A stretch of 64,000 nt of DNA from JAVJSD01 sp040219575 (lineage in GTDB: Bacteria > Planctomycetota > Planctomycetia > Pirellulales > Pirellulaceae). The stretch covers positions 186,001-250,000 of the forward strand of contig JAVJSD010000013.1 in assembly GCA_040219575.1 (NCBI GenBank), read 5' to 3'. The notes beneath the pieces are model-generated. The model made no database searches. It had not been told where the DNA came from and worked only from the letters and a program-made list of their open reading frames with translations. Positions within the stretch are counted from its first letter, which is position 1, and every line of letters begins with the position of its first letter. Below, piece by piece: positions 18,449 through 27,195 of this stretch. Made by a program: the position numbers and the translations under genes.

Positions 18449-18773
18449 GCGGATTCTTGTACGGCCTGGAAGCGGCGATGGTTCGTCGTCGGCGAATGGG
18501 AGGCGGCGCAGCGGAAGCGGCGATCGCCGTCTCGCGGCCGCGTGTCGAGGATCCGACCAGCGGCCGGCAATCGCATCGTAGAAGTGCCGCTGCGCGCGGT
18601 CAATCGGGCGCGGGATCGCGGAGAGATGTTTGCCCGCCATCGGGCAGCGAGTTACAATCTCGCGAGTTTTCCAGCGATTATGCAAAGATCGCGTGAAGCC
18701 GGACGCGAACACCGGCGCGTCTCCGGCGTTCATTCTTCTCGTCACGCGGCCTACCTTGGCGGAGCACCTCTCG
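18449..18773. other. Divergent control region between the lipoprotein and xylulokinase genes
   Basis: This region of 325 bp holds the probable xylulokinase promoter (18630-18658). The left two thirds are GC-rich with no gene. No operator palindrome stands out. Confidence 0.45.
18630..18658 (+). promoter_or_regulatory. Putative sigma-70 promoter of the xylulokinase gene
   Basis: TTGCCC (18630-18635) and TACAAT (18653-18658) with the optimal 17-bp spacing lie about 115 bp upstream of the xylulokinase ATG. The -10 is close to consensus in otherwise GC-rich DNA. Assignment by pattern only. Confidence 0.5.
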
Positions 18774-20297
18774 ATGAGCGTTTACCTGGGCATCGATATC
18801 GGCACCTCGGGCACGAAAGCCCTGGCCATCGACCACTACGGCAAGATTCTGGCCGAGGCCTCGGCCGCCTATCCGCTGAGCCACCCCAAGCCGCTGTGGA
18901 GCGAGCAGGATCCCGAGGATTGGTGGCAGGCCACGATCAAGACGGTGCGGGCCGTCGTCCGCAAGGCGAAGTTGAAGAAGTCCGACGTCAAAGCGATCGG
19001 CCTTTCCGGGCAGATGCACGGCTCGGTGTTCCTCGACAAGAAGCACCGCGTGATTCGCCCGGCGATCTTGTGGAACGACCAGCGGACCGCCGCCGAATGC
19101 GAAGAGATCGAAAGCCGCGCGGGCGGCCGAGAGGCGCTGATCAAGATGGTCGCCAACCCGGCGCTGACCGGCTTCACGGCGCCGAAGATCCTCTGGCTGC
19201 GCAACAACGAGCCGCGCAACTTCGAGCGGACGGTGAAGGTGCTGCTGCCCAAGGACGACATCCGCCGCCGCCTGACGGGCGAACTGGCCACCGACGTGAG
19301 CGACGCCAGCGGCATGCTCCTGTTGGACGTAGCCAGGCGCGACTGGTCGCAGGAGTTGCTCGGCAAGCTCGAGCTCGACGCGGACTTGCTGGCGAACTGC
19401 TTCGAGTCGGAGGACGTCACCGGCAAACTGACGAAACAGGCGGCGAAGGAACTTGGGCTGACGACCGATTGCCTGGTGGTGGGAGGAGCGGGCGACTGCG
19501 CGGCGGGGGCCGTCGGCACCGGCGTGGTGAAGAAGGGCGTGCTTTCGACGTCGATCGGCACGTCGTCGGTGATGTTCGTCCACAGCGACGAAGTGCAGAT
19601 CGACCCGCTCGGCCGGCTGCACACGTTCTGCCACGCGGTGCGCGGCAAGTGGCACATGATGGGCGTGAATCTCACCGGCGGTGGTTCGCTGGAGTGGTTC
19701 GTCTCGAAGCTATGCCGTGATATCGGCGCAGGCCGTAAAAGCTCGCCTGATCCCTACGACGTGATCAATCGCGAGGCGGAAGAAGTGGCCGCCGGCAGCG
19801 AGGGCCTGTTCTTCTTGCCGTACCTGGCGGGAGAACGCACGCCGCACGCCGATCCCGACGCCCGGGGTTGTTTCATCGGTCTGACGCTGAAGCACGACCG
19901 CGGCCATTTGACCCGGGCGATCATGGAAGGTGTGACTTACGCCATGCGGGACAGTTTGTCGATAATTCAAGAGATGGGCGTGCCGGTGGGCGAGGTGCGG
20001 GTCTCCGGGGGCGGCTCGAAGAGCGGCCTGTGGCGGCAGATGCAGGCCGACGTTTTCGGCCAGGCGGCCTGCACGCTCAATGCCGAACAGGGTCCGGCTT
20101 ACGGCGTGGCGCTGCTGGCCGCGGTGGGCGCCGGCGCCTTCAAGAACGTCGAGGAAGCCTGCGCCGTCACGATTCAGGTGAAGAAGAAGACCAAGGTCCG
20201 GCGGAAGGCGAAAGACGTTTACGACCGCGCCTTCCCGGTTTATCAAAAGCTGTACCGCTCGCTGAAGGACGACTTCAAGACCATTGCTTCGTTGTAG
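18774..20297 (+). CDS. xylB: Xylulokinase
   Basis: A 507-residue FGGY-family kinase that phosphorylates D-xylulose to xylulose-5-phosphate with ATP, feeding the pentose phosphate pathway; cytosolic. The start MSVYLGIDIGTSGTKAL is fixed by the conserved phosphate-binding loop and by a GGAG site 9 bp upstream. Seen motifs: GLSGQMHG (substrate-binding loop of xylulokinases), ILWNDQRT, GGAGDCAAGAVGTG, SIGTSSVMF, and the ATP-site motif SGGGSKSGLWRQMQAD. The length fits the family (about 490-510). The divergent neighbour is a sugar-binding lipoprotein. No xylose isomerase lies in the window, so the exact sugar pathway is open, but the GQMHG loop supports xylulose over glycerol or gluconate. Confidence 0.92.
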   Translation: MSVYLGIDIGTSGTKALAIDHYGKILAEASAAYPLSHPKPLWSEQDPEDWWQATIKTVRAVVRKAKLKKSDVKAIGLSGQMHGSVFLDKKHRVIRPAILWNDQRTAAECEEIESRAGGREALIKMVANPALTGFTAPKILWLRNNEPRNFERTVKVLLPKDDIRRRLTGELATDVSDASGMLLLDVARRDWSQELLGKLELDADLLANCFESEDVTGKLTKQAAKELGLTTDCLVVGGAGDCAAGAVGTGVVKKGVLSTSIGTSSVMFVHSDEVQIDPLGRLHTFCHAVRGKWHMMGVNLTGGGSLEWFVSKLCRDIGAGRKSSPDPYDVINREAEEVAAGSEGLFFLPYLAGERTPHADPDARGCFIGLTLKHDRGHLTRAIMEGVTYAMRDSLSIIQEMGVPVGEVRVSGGGSKSGLWRQMQADVFGQAACTLNAEQGPAYGVALLAAVGAGAFKNVEEACAVTIQVKKKTKVRRKAKDVYDRAFPVYQKLYRSLKDDFKTIASL

Positions 20298-20417
20298 GCG
20301 CCGTCTGGAAACTCCCAGCAGAAGTCGCCAGACGTCGCCAGACTTTCGAACCAACGTCGATTATTCGGAACCCTGGCGAGTTCCGCGACGAATAGGTTGC
20401 GTTACCGGCTGACGACC

Positions 20418-20786
20418 ATGCATTCAACTCAAAGGCAATCGGCGTCGCGACGCATGTGGCGCTTCGACGAAGGCGCGCCGCGGGCGACGGGCTGCATCGG
20501 CGAAGCCGGCGCGGAAGGCTTGTGGACGTTTTGGCGACCCGCTGGCGTGCGCGACTGCGAGGGGGATTACCGCGGCGGACGCAAGCACGGCCTGTGGATG
20601 TATTGGTACGAGTGCGGCGCCGTCGATTCGATGGGTGAGTACCGCGAGGGGCGCGAGGACGGCCCTTGGATCTCCTGGTACGAAGACGGACGCGTGCAAG
20701 AGGCCGGTGAATTCCGCGGCGGCAGAAAGCACGGCCGCTGGCAGTACTGGAGCCGCAGCGGCGAGCTGCGCGAGATCGTGCATTAG
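20418..20786 (+). CDS. MORN/YwqK-type repeat protein
   Basis: A small protein of about 122 residues built from four to five copies of a 20-24 residue repeat with the pattern G.(W/Y)..GR(K/E).G.W..WY..G (for example GDYRGGRKHGLWMYWYECG, GEYREGREDGPWISWYEDG, GEFRGGRKHGRWQYWSRSG). This is the MORN-variant repeat found in YwqK, named as an antitoxin of the YwqJ deaminase in Bacillus. No toxin gene is adjacent here, and in planctomycetes such proteins are often stand-alone. The ATG at 20418 is preferred over an in-frame TTG at 20397. Function: probably protein or lipid binding; unproven. Confidence 0.75.
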   Translation: MHSTQRQSASRRMWRFDEGAPRATGCIGEAGAEGLWTFWRPAGVRDCEGDYRGGRKHGLWMYWYECGAVDSMGEYREGREDGPWISWYEDGRVQEAGEFRGGRKHGRWQYWSRSGELREIVH

Positions 20787-20929
20787 GCATCCCCAAGACG
20801 ACGGCTTTTGCCGTCGCCTTCCCCTTTTGGCACAATGACGCCTGCAACGGTCGCAATCCACGTGTGCGGCGTCACCTGCCGCACGGCGCGAGGACAAACT
20901 CCGCGGCTCACAACGTTCGCCCTTCTTCA

Positions 20930-20966
20930 CTTTTACCTTTTGACTTCTTCCTTTTACCTTCCTCCC
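20930..20966. repeat. Pyrimidine-rich 'text-like' repeat, diverged copy
   Basis: The run CTTCACTTTTACCTTTTGAC and its continuation to TTTTACCTTCC belong to the same family as the 9665-9817 inverted repeat. It ends just before the GTG start of the following gene, in the place of a ribosome-binding site, and no Shine-Dalgarno sequence is visible there. Confidence 0.7.
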
Positions 20967-20969
20967 CCC

Positions 20970-21908
20970 GTGCTCCACCTCACCGAAACCGACGTCGCGG
21001 AGCTGCTCGAGATGCCGCTGGTGATCGATGTCATGCAGCAGGCGTTTCTGCGTTGGGCGGCGGGCGAGGCCGACAACGTGCCGCGCGTGCGGGCCAAGGG
21101 GAAGGGGATCGTGCTGCACTCGATGTGCGCGGCGGCCGACTACCTGGGACTGGTGGGCTGGAAGGAGTACACCACCACGCGGCACGGCGCAAGGTTTCAT
21201 GTCGGTCTGTACGAACAGGAGAGCGGCCGGTTGATCGCGCTGATCGAGGCCGATCGCCTGGGGCAGATGCGGACCGGCGCGGTTTCCGGCCTGGCGGCGA
21301 AGTATCTCGCCCCCAGCGGCGCTCGGCGGATGGGACTCCTGGGCAGCGGCTGGCAGGCGGAATCGCAACTGCTGGCGATGCACGCCGCTTGCGATCTCGA
21401 GCAGGCCCTGGTTTACAGCCGCGACGCCGAGAAGCGGCAGGCGTTCGCCGCGCGGATGTCGCAGCAATTGCAAATCGAAGTGGTCGCCGTCGACGAGCCG
21501 CGACAAGCCGTCGAGGGTCTGCCGATCGTCGTCACCGCCACCAGCAGCCGACAACCGGTGTTCGACGGCGCCTGGCTCTCGCCGGGAACGTTGGTCTGCG
21601 CGATGGGATCGAACTGGCTCAACAAGGCCGAGATCGACCGCGAGACGGTGCGCCGCGCGGCCGTGGTGGTGTGCGACAGCGTCGACGCCTGCCGCCACGA
21701 GGCGGGCGACTTCACCCCCTCGCTGGAGCACGGCGAGTTCACCTGGGACACGGCGGTGGAATTGCGCGATATCGTCGCCGGCCAGCGCGAGGCGCGCGTC
21801 TCCGACGACATCGTGATCTTCAAGTCAGTCGGCCTCGCCCTGGAGGATGTCGCCCTCGGCGGCAAACTGCTGGAGTTGGCCCGCGACAGGGGCCTCGGTC
21901 GGAACTAG
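20970..21908 (+). CDS. Ornithine cyclodeaminase / mu-crystallin family protein
   Basis: A 312-residue NAD(P)-dependent enzyme. The start is the GTG at 20970 (MLHLTETDVAELLEMPLVID), which gives the usual family length and N-terminus; upstream codons come from a repeat. The Rossmann motif GLLGSGWQA (GxGxxA) is near residue 125, preceded by GQMRTGAVSGLAAKYLA, the conserved block that holds the substrate-binding Arg/Lys. Further family text: VVTATSSRQPVFDGAWLSPG, ICAMGSN-like VCAMGSNWLNKAEID, CDSVDACRHEAGDF, FKSVGLALED. Members convert ornithine to proline, or act on alanine, sarcosine or imines, so the exact substrate cannot be read here. Confidence 0.88.
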   Translation: MLHLTETDVAELLEMPLVIDVMQQAFLRWAAGEADNVPRVRAKGKGIVLHSMCAAADYLGLVGWKEYTTTRHGARFHVGLYEQESGRLIALIEADRLGQMRTGAVSGLAAKYLAPSGARRMGLLGSGWQAESQLLAMHAACDLEQALVYSRDAEKRQAFAARMSQQLQIEVVAVDEPRQAVEGLPIVVTATSSRQPVFDGAWLSPGTLVCAMGSNWLNKAEIDRETVRRAAVVVCDSVDACRHEAGDFTPSLEHGEFTWDTAVELRDIVAGQREARVSDDIVIFKSVGLALEDVALGGKLLELARDRGLGRN

Positions 21909-22385
21909 CCCGGATTATTCATGAGCGATCTGCTCCCCAAACAGCCGCGTATCGCGCGTGGGCGACGCTCCTACCGCCTGTAGCGATTGTGCGGGCGTCG
22001 CATCCTTCTTTACGCGCCTTCTGGCGGGCGTCGACTGCGAGCCGTTGAAGTTCGAATCGGTGGAATTAGCCTGGATTACCTGGCGCTGCCCGATTCAACT
22101 TCTCGTCTCGCGAGGTCCGCATGTCTGCTTCTCGACCACCAGGTATTCGCCTGCATCTGGGATACTACCGCGCGGGCGACTCGCCACGGTCGACGGGAGA
22201 GATCCGCGCGCGGCTGCCGGGCGTTTCACCGGACGTCGAGCCGACCGCCGACCACGCGGCAGCAGCAATCACGGGCGACCACGAATCGCTCTCCGCTTTA
22301 CGGTCGCGAGTCGAGATCCGCCGCGAAGGTTGATTGCGGCCGGACCATCCCTTGTTGCACTTCACCAGCCCCGCACGGCTTCGCC
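21909..22385. other. Intergenic region with no recognised gene
   Basis: These 477 bp are less GC-rich in the left half. Open frames exist but have no family-like composition. No tRNA, repeat pair or terminator was recognised. It presumably holds the promoter of the small gene that follows. Confidence 0.4.
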
Positions 22386-22685
22386 ATGAACGTCACCTTC
22401 CAACTTGAAGGCGGTCCCTGGGACGGCCAGGTCATCAGCACCAGCGCCGACTGCGAAGTAACGGCCGACTTCGCCCGGGTGCTGTTTCTCTGTTCCCATG
22501 GGGCGCCGGTCGGCGCCGAGTTGTCGCTGGTCTCGCCCGCCGGCCGCGACCAGATCGAAGCGGAAGGCCGACACGAGGCGCGGGCCGACGGCGTGCGACC
22601 GCACGCCTACTGCGTCAGCGAACGACGCGAGGTCCGCGGGCGCGTCACCATTCGGGCCACCCACGCCGGCCAGAAAACCGACTGA
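22386..22685 (+). CDS. Small GGPWDGQ-motif protein of unknown function
   Basis: A 99-residue soluble protein that begins MNVTFQLEGGPWDGQVIS. The GGPWDG motif marks a scattered group of small hypothetical proteins in bacteria and phages, with strands around it. The rest holds VLFLCSHGAPVGAELSLVSP and a C-terminal HAYCVSERREVRGRVTIR strand pair. The start is chosen at the ATG after TTCGCC, because the upstream extension is Arg/Ser-rich and unlike a protein. No function is known. It is upstream of enolase but 288 bp away, so probably separate. Confidence 0.65.
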   Translation: MNVTFQLEGGPWDGQVISTSADCEVTADFARVLFLCSHGAPVGAELSLVSPAGRDQIEAEGRHEARADGVRPHAYCVSERREVRGRVTIRATHAGQKTD

Positions 22686-22973
22686 CGTTCTCTCCGGCTT
22701 CTCCCGCTCCGGCCAACGTCTGATCGGGTTGACCGGCCGCCGAGGTTCTCCGCGCTCTGCTGATTCTCCTGTTCAGCTCTTCCTGGCGCCGGCCTGGCGG
22801 GGCTGAGCTTCTCCGTCGTCTCCTTCCCGCCGCGAACAACTCGCCTCGGGCCCCCGACGCCTAGTCAATCCGGCGGTCATCGGGCAAAATGAGCGACGAA
22901 CCGCAGGCGAGCCACGAAAATTGAAGAGAAGTCCCCCTATTTTCGGGCGTCTGACAGCAGAAGGAACCCCCTC

Positions 22974-24248
22974 ATGAGTCGTATCGCATTCATCCAAGGC
23001 CGGCAGATCCTCGACAGTCGCGGCAATCCCACGGTCGAAGTGGAGGTGACGCTCGACGACGGTTCGATGGGGCGGGCGGCGGTCCCCAGCGGCGCGAGCA
23101 CCGGCGCCCACGAGGCCTGGGAATTGCGCGACGGCAAAGACGCCTGGATGAAGAAGGGTGTTTCGCAGGCGGTTGAAAATGTGAATAGCACGCTCGCCGA
23201 GGAGTTGCTCGGTGTCTACGCCCTCGACCAGATCGCGATCGACCGGGCGATGATCCGGCTCGACGGCACGCCCAACAAGAAGAAGCTCGGCGCCAACGCC
23301 ATCCTCGGCGTTTCCCTGGCGGTGGCGAAAGCCGCGGCCATCAGCCTCGACCTGCCGCTTTATCGTTATCTTGGCGGCACGGGCGCCAACCTTTTGCCGG
23401 CCCCGATGATGAACATCGTCAATGGCGGCGAGCACGCCGACAACTCGGTCGACGTGCAGGAGTTCATGGTCATGCCGCTCGGCTTCGACTGTTATAGCGA
23501 CGCGCTGCGCTGCGGCGTGGAGATCTTTCATCACCTGAAGAAGGTGCTGCAAGGCAAGAAGCTGAACACGGCCGTCGGCGACGAGGGCGGTTTCGCTCCC
23601 GACCTGAAGAGCAACGGCGAGGCGCTCGATCTGATTCTGGAGGCGATCGAGAAGGCCGGCTACGAGGCGGGCGCGCAAGTTCAGATCGCCCTTGATGTGG
23701 CGGCCACTGAGTTCTACGACGTCGAAAAGAAGACCTACGCCATCGACGGCAAGCAACTCGACTCCGCCGGGATGGTCGACTTCCTCGCCGATTGGGTCGA
23801 GCGGTATCCCATCTGTTCGATCGAGGACGGCTGCTCCGAGGACGACTGGGACGGCTGGAAGGTGCTCACCGAGCGTTTGGGCGGCAAGGTGCAGTTGGTG
23901 GGCGACGACCTGTTCGTCACCAACACCGAGCGGCTGCAGCGCGGCATCGACGAGGGCATCGCCAACAGCATTCTCATCAAGGTTAATCAGATCGGCACGC
24001 TGACCGAGACCATCGAGGCGATCCAACTCGCCCACCGCAATGGCTACAGCAGCATCACCAGCCACCGCAGCGGCGAAACGGAGGACGCCACCATCGCCGA
24101 CCTGGCCGTGGCCCTGCGAACCGGCCAGATCAAAACCGGCTCGGCCTCGCGCAGCGACCGGATGGCCAAGTACAACCAACTGCTGCGGATCGAAGAAGAA
24201 CTCGGCGACACCGCCGCCTACGGTGGACCGCTATTCCCCAAGCGATAG
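22974..24248 (+). CDS. eno: Enolase
   Basis: A 424-residue enolase that interconverts 2-phosphoglycerate and phosphoenolpyruvate in glycolysis and gluconeogenesis; cytosolic, Mg-dependent. The N-terminal domain shows QILDSRGNPTVEVEV and VPSGASTGAHEAWELRD. The barrel has NVVNGGEHADN-like NIVNGGEHADNSVDVQEFM, AVGDEGGFAPDL, the metal-ligand strand SIEDGCSEDDWDGW (D/E ligands), GDDLFVTN, and the signature LIKVNQIGTLTET followed by SHRSGETED. Length and all catalytic blocks are normal. An AGAAGGA site precedes the ATG. The gene is monocistronic; a long inverted repeat follows its stop. Confidence 0.98.
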   Translation: MSRIAFIQGRQILDSRGNPTVEVEVTLDDGSMGRAAVPSGASTGAHEAWELRDGKDAWMKKGVSQAVENVNSTLAEELLGVYALDQIAIDRAMIRLDGTPNKKKLGANAILGVSLAVAKAAAISLDLPLYRYLGGTGANLLPAPMMNIVNGGEHADNSVDVQEFMVMPLGFDCYSDALRCGVEIFHHLKKVLQGKKLNTAVGDEGGFAPDLKSNGEALDLILEAIEKAGYEAGAQVQIALDVAATEFYDVEKKTYAIDGKQLDSAGMVDFLADWVERYPICSIEDGCSEDDWDGWKVLTERLGGKVQLVGDDLFVTNTERLQRGIDEGIANSILIKVNQIGTLTETIEAIQLAHRNGYSSITSHRSGETEDATIADLAVALRTGQIKTGSASRSDRMAKYNQLLRIEEELGDTAAYGGPLFPKR

Positions 24249-24255
24249 ACGCGCG

Positions 24256-24347
24256 GTAGGGCAGGCTTCCAGCCTGCCGGACTTGCGCGCCCGCTAGGCG
24301 ACCTGTGAAATAGACGCTCGCTTTGGCAGGCTGGAAGCCTGCCCTAC
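24256..24347. repeat. Inverted repeat between convergent genes (GTAGGGCAGGCTTCCAGCC family)
   Basis: The 23 bases at 24256-24278 are the near-exact reverse complement of 24325-24347; each arm is itself almost palindromic (GGCAGGCTTCCAGCCTGCC). It sits between the stops of enolase and the convergent zinc-ribbon protein and could end transcription from both sides. The motif is one I associate with planctomycete intergenic DNA. Confidence 0.8.
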
Positions 24348-24348
24348 G

Positions 24349-25824
24349 CTAGCCGCGGGTGAGCAGCAGCGCGGCGAGGGCGCCGACAAGCACGACGGCG
24401 CACACGCCCACCACGATCAAGTTCGTGATGAGTCGCCGGCTCGCCTTCTCCTCCGGCGACAGCGTCTGCAATTCCCGCGAGCCTACCTTCTTCACCGGCT
24501 CCTCCAGTGTCACGTAGTCGCCGTCGCCGGTCTCGATCGTGACGGTGGCGCGGGGCTTCTTCGTCGTGCCGCCCGTCTTGGAAGTCGTGGACGTGGACGA
24601 CGCTCCCGGCGGTAGCAACGCATCGACGCTTTCGCCGCCCGAGCCCGCCCCCGGCGGCAGCATCGCATCGACCGAGGGCCCCGACGTCGTCGAATCGGTG
24701 GAGGGTCCGCCGCTCGCGCCGGGCGGCAGCATGGCGTCGACATCGTCCGACGGCGGCGCGGGCGCGGTGCTGGGAGGCGCCGTTGGACGTCGATGCGGCG
24801 CGAAGGGAGCTTCCGCCGCCGGTTGCATCGGAGGCGGCGAACTCGCCGCTGGAGACGAATACGGCGCCGCCGGGGCGCTCGGAGGCATCATGTTCGGCGA
24901 TGCGGGGGGCGCGGGCGACGACGCGGCGGGCGACGGCGGAGGCTGAAAGGTGGGGGGCTGAAAGGTGGCGGGCTGAAAGGTGGCGGGCTGTTGCGGCGGC
25001 GGCGATGTCGGCGGTGATGTCCGCGGAGCGAACGGTGCGGCAGGCGGAGCCATCGGTTGCTCGCCGCGCGACCCGCCGGGCGGCGGAGCGCCCGGGGGGT
25101 AGAAGTTCGGCGACGCAGGTGGCGGTGGACTCGCTGGCGATCCCTGAACCGGCGCCCCATGAACCGGCGCCCCATGAAATGGCGCCATCCCCGGCTCCGT
25201 CGAATGTTGCGGGGGTTCGGCGTGTTGAGGAGGACCAAAACCCTGAGGCGGTCCTGCTTGCTCGGGCGGGCCAAATTGCTGGGGTGGACCAAATCGCTGG
25301 GGTGGACCGGGCGACGGGATGCGGATCTCGGGGCGGGTTCGAATCGAAGGTAGTGCGTCTTGCGCCGGCGGTGAGGATGGCGGCGTCGCCGGCGACTGGT
25401 AACCGGGCGGCCCATAACCCGGAGGCTGAATGCCAGGCGGTCCGGGAGCGTTCGCCGACGGAAACACCGGCGGCGCCGAAGGGTTGTACGAAGGGGGCTG
25501 GAACGGCGTGGGCGGCCCGGTCACCGGCGATTCATACACCGGCGCCGTCGTCGGTCCCGGCAGCGAAACGCCGAGGGCCGGCACCACCACCGCCGTATTG
25601 CAGTGGGGACAGTGCACCTGCTGGCCTCCCATGTCCGAGGTCACCTCAAACACGCCGGAGCAAGTAGGGCACGAGAGCTGATGCGCGTCGTCGGCCGGCG
25701 GCGCCAAGTCCGGAATCTCGACGACCTGATGGCAGGTCGGACAGGTGACCTGTTGACCCGACATCGTTTCGTCGATCAGAAACTCCCCCGTACACAGGGG
25801 GCAGGAAAGCTGCACTTCGGCCAT
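24349..25824 (-). CDS. Proline-rich tail-anchored protein with two zinc ribbons
   Basis: A 491-residue protein. The start MAEVQLSCPLCTGEFLIDE is fixed by the first zinc ribbon; the longer frame adds only 22 unlikely residues. Two CxxC-x16-19-CxxC zinc ribbons are at about residues 8-35 and 48-75 (CPLC..CPTC, CPTC..CPHC). They are followed by about 380 residues of Pro/Gly/Ser-rich low complexity with short repeats (QPATFQP, HGAPVHG, DAMLPPGA repeated three times), and a single membrane segment LIVVGVCAVVLVGALAALLL at the very C-terminus with only Thr-Arg-Gly after it. This suggests a tail-anchored cytosolic protein. The ribbons resemble MJ0042-type zinc fingers. Function unknown. Confidence 0.78.
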   Translation of the reverse strand: MAEVQLSCPLCTGEFLIDETMSGQQVTCPTCHQVVEIPDLAPPADDAHQLSCPTCSGVFEVTSDMGGQQVHCPHCNTAVVVPALGVSLPGPTTAPVYESPVTGPPTPFQPPSYNPSAPPVFPSANAPGPPGIQPPGYGPPGYQSPATPPSSPPAQDALPSIRTRPEIRIPSPGPPQRFGPPQQFGPPEQAGPPQGFGPPQHAEPPQHSTEPGMAPFHGAPVHGAPVQGSPASPPPPASPNFYPPGAPPPGGSRGEQPMAPPAAPFAPRTSPPTSPPPQQPATFQPATFQPPTFQPPPSPAASSPAPPASPNMMPPSAPAAPYSSPAASSPPPMQPAAEAPFAPHRRPTAPPSTAPAPPSDDVDAMLPPGASGGPSTDSTTSGPSVDAMLPPGAGSGGESVDALLPPGASSTSTTSKTGGTTKKPRATVTIETGDGDYVTLEEPVKKVGSRELQTLSPEEKASRRLITNLIVVGVCAVVLVGALAALLLTRG

Positions 25825-26066
25825 CGGCGTGTCCTGGGGGCATGGTGGTTTCCGGCCAGTCGCCGCCGGGAAACCAAATGAGCTTTGCACGGTCGGAAGT
25901 CATCACCCCGCCGCCTTCGCGCGAGGCTTTCGCGACCCTGCAAAACTCCCTACCATAACTATCGTAGTCGCAGCGGGGTGGTTCCTTCAACCTCCGCCGC
26001 GGGGCCGCGTCCGCTCGCGCAACATGCGGTCGTCATTACACTTCGTTCTCTTTCCCCCAATTATTC

Positions 26067-27107
26067 ATGGCCTCCTCGCCCGACCGCCTGCCCCCCGGTC
26101 AACATTTGGCCGCCGAGGGCAAGTGGCCCCTCGTCGGCGAGCGCCGCCCGCGCCCGGGCGACGCACCATGGACGGTCGCCGTCGCCGGACTGATCGCCCC
26201 GTTACGGATCTACACGCTCGACCAACTCGCGGCCCTCCCGCAGACGGAAATGGCGGTCGACATCCACTGTGTTACTCGCTGGTCGAAACTCGACGTACCC
26301 GTTCGCGGCGTGCTGCTGGCCGATCTGCTCGCCGACGCGTCAACCACCGAAGCCTCGCTGGACGAGTCGGCTCGCTACGTCTCGTTCGTCGCCAACAGCG
26401 AACGCAACCACAGCACGTCGCTGCCGTTGGCCGACGCTCTCCAACTCGGCGCCCTCGTGGCGTTGGAGACCTACAGCGAACCTCTGCCCGAGCAGCGCGG
26501 CGGCCCCGTGCGGATGATCGTGCCCGGCCGCTACTTCTACAAGAGCGTGAAGTGGCTGGCTCGCATCGAACTTTTGCGCGACGACCGACTCGGCTACTGG
26601 GAGGCGGAGGCCGGCTACCACAACACGGCTGACCCCTGGCGCGAGCAGCGCTACGTGGCGTCGAACCTCGGCAAGGGTCAGGCCGCCGCGCTGATCGCCG
26701 CCCGCGACTTTTCCGGACGCGACCTGTTGGGCATCGACGCCGCCGACCGCGAACTGGTTGGTCTCGACGCCCGCCGCGCGCTGCTGCGCAACGCCGATTT
26801 CCGCCGCGCCGACCTGCGCGAAGCCCGCTTCGACGGCGCGAATCTCTCCAACGCGCATTTCGAACTCGCCGATCTGCGGCGCGCCATCTTTCTCGACGCC
26901 GACCTGGAGGGAGCCGACTTCACCTCCGCCGATCTGCGCGGCGCCGATCTCCGCGCGGCCTCGCTGTTCGGCGCCACCTTCTACGATCCCCATCGCGCCG
27001 AACGCGCCGTGCAGATCGATCAAACAACCCGCCTCGATCCGGCGCGCCTCGACGATCTCGTCCCCTTTCAGTCCGAACGCCTCCGCGGCGCCCTCGGCCT
27101 GTCGTGA
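26067..27107 (+). CDS. Sulfite-oxidase-like molybdopterin oxidoreductase fused to pentapeptide repeats
   Basis: A 346-residue protein with two domains. Residues about 20-200 form the oxidoreductase molybdopterin-binding domain (SUOX fold): WTVAVAGLIAPLRIYTLDQL, then DIHCVTRWS with the molybdenum-ligand Cys at 68, LVALETYSEPLPEQRGGPVR and VPGRYFYKSVKWLARIEL. Residues about 212-305 are pentapeptide repeats of the A(D/N)Lxx type (ADFRRADLREARFDGANLSN, ADLEGADFTSADLRGADLRA), which form a right-handed quadrilateral beta-helix. There is no signal peptide, so it is cytosolic, unlike YedY/MsrP. No partner haem subunit is adjacent. The fusion is unusual; the substrate is unknown. Confidence 0.85.
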   Translation: MASSPDRLPPGQHLAAEGKWPLVGERRPRPGDAPWTVAVAGLIAPLRIYTLDQLAALPQTEMAVDIHCVTRWSKLDVPVRGVLLADLLADASTTEASLDESARYVSFVANSERNHSTSLPLADALQLGALVALETYSEPLPEQRGGPVRMIVPGRYFYKSVKWLARIELLRDDRLGYWEAEAGYHNTADPWREQRYVASNLGKGQAAALIAARDFSGRDLLGIDAADRELVGLDARRALLRNADFRRADLREARFDGANLSNAHFELADLRRAIFLDADLEGADFTSADLRGADLRAASLFGATFYDPHRAERAVQIDQTTRLDPARLDDLVPFQSERLRGALGLS

Positions 27108-27195
27108 GCCGCCGCGCGAAGCCATCCCCATCGGGAAACGCGAACGTGGCGAATCGACTTGTTGCGGATCTCGTGCGAGTTCCTCTTTCTTGAAG

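Noticed and set aside
20418..20786. A YwqJ-YwqK type toxin-antitoxin pair
   Set aside because: Only the YwqK/MORN-like gene is present; neither neighbour is a deaminase or other toxin.
22040..22090. Possible tRNA because of GAAGTTCGAATCGG
   Set aside because: The surrounding bases do not form an acceptor, D or anticodon stem.
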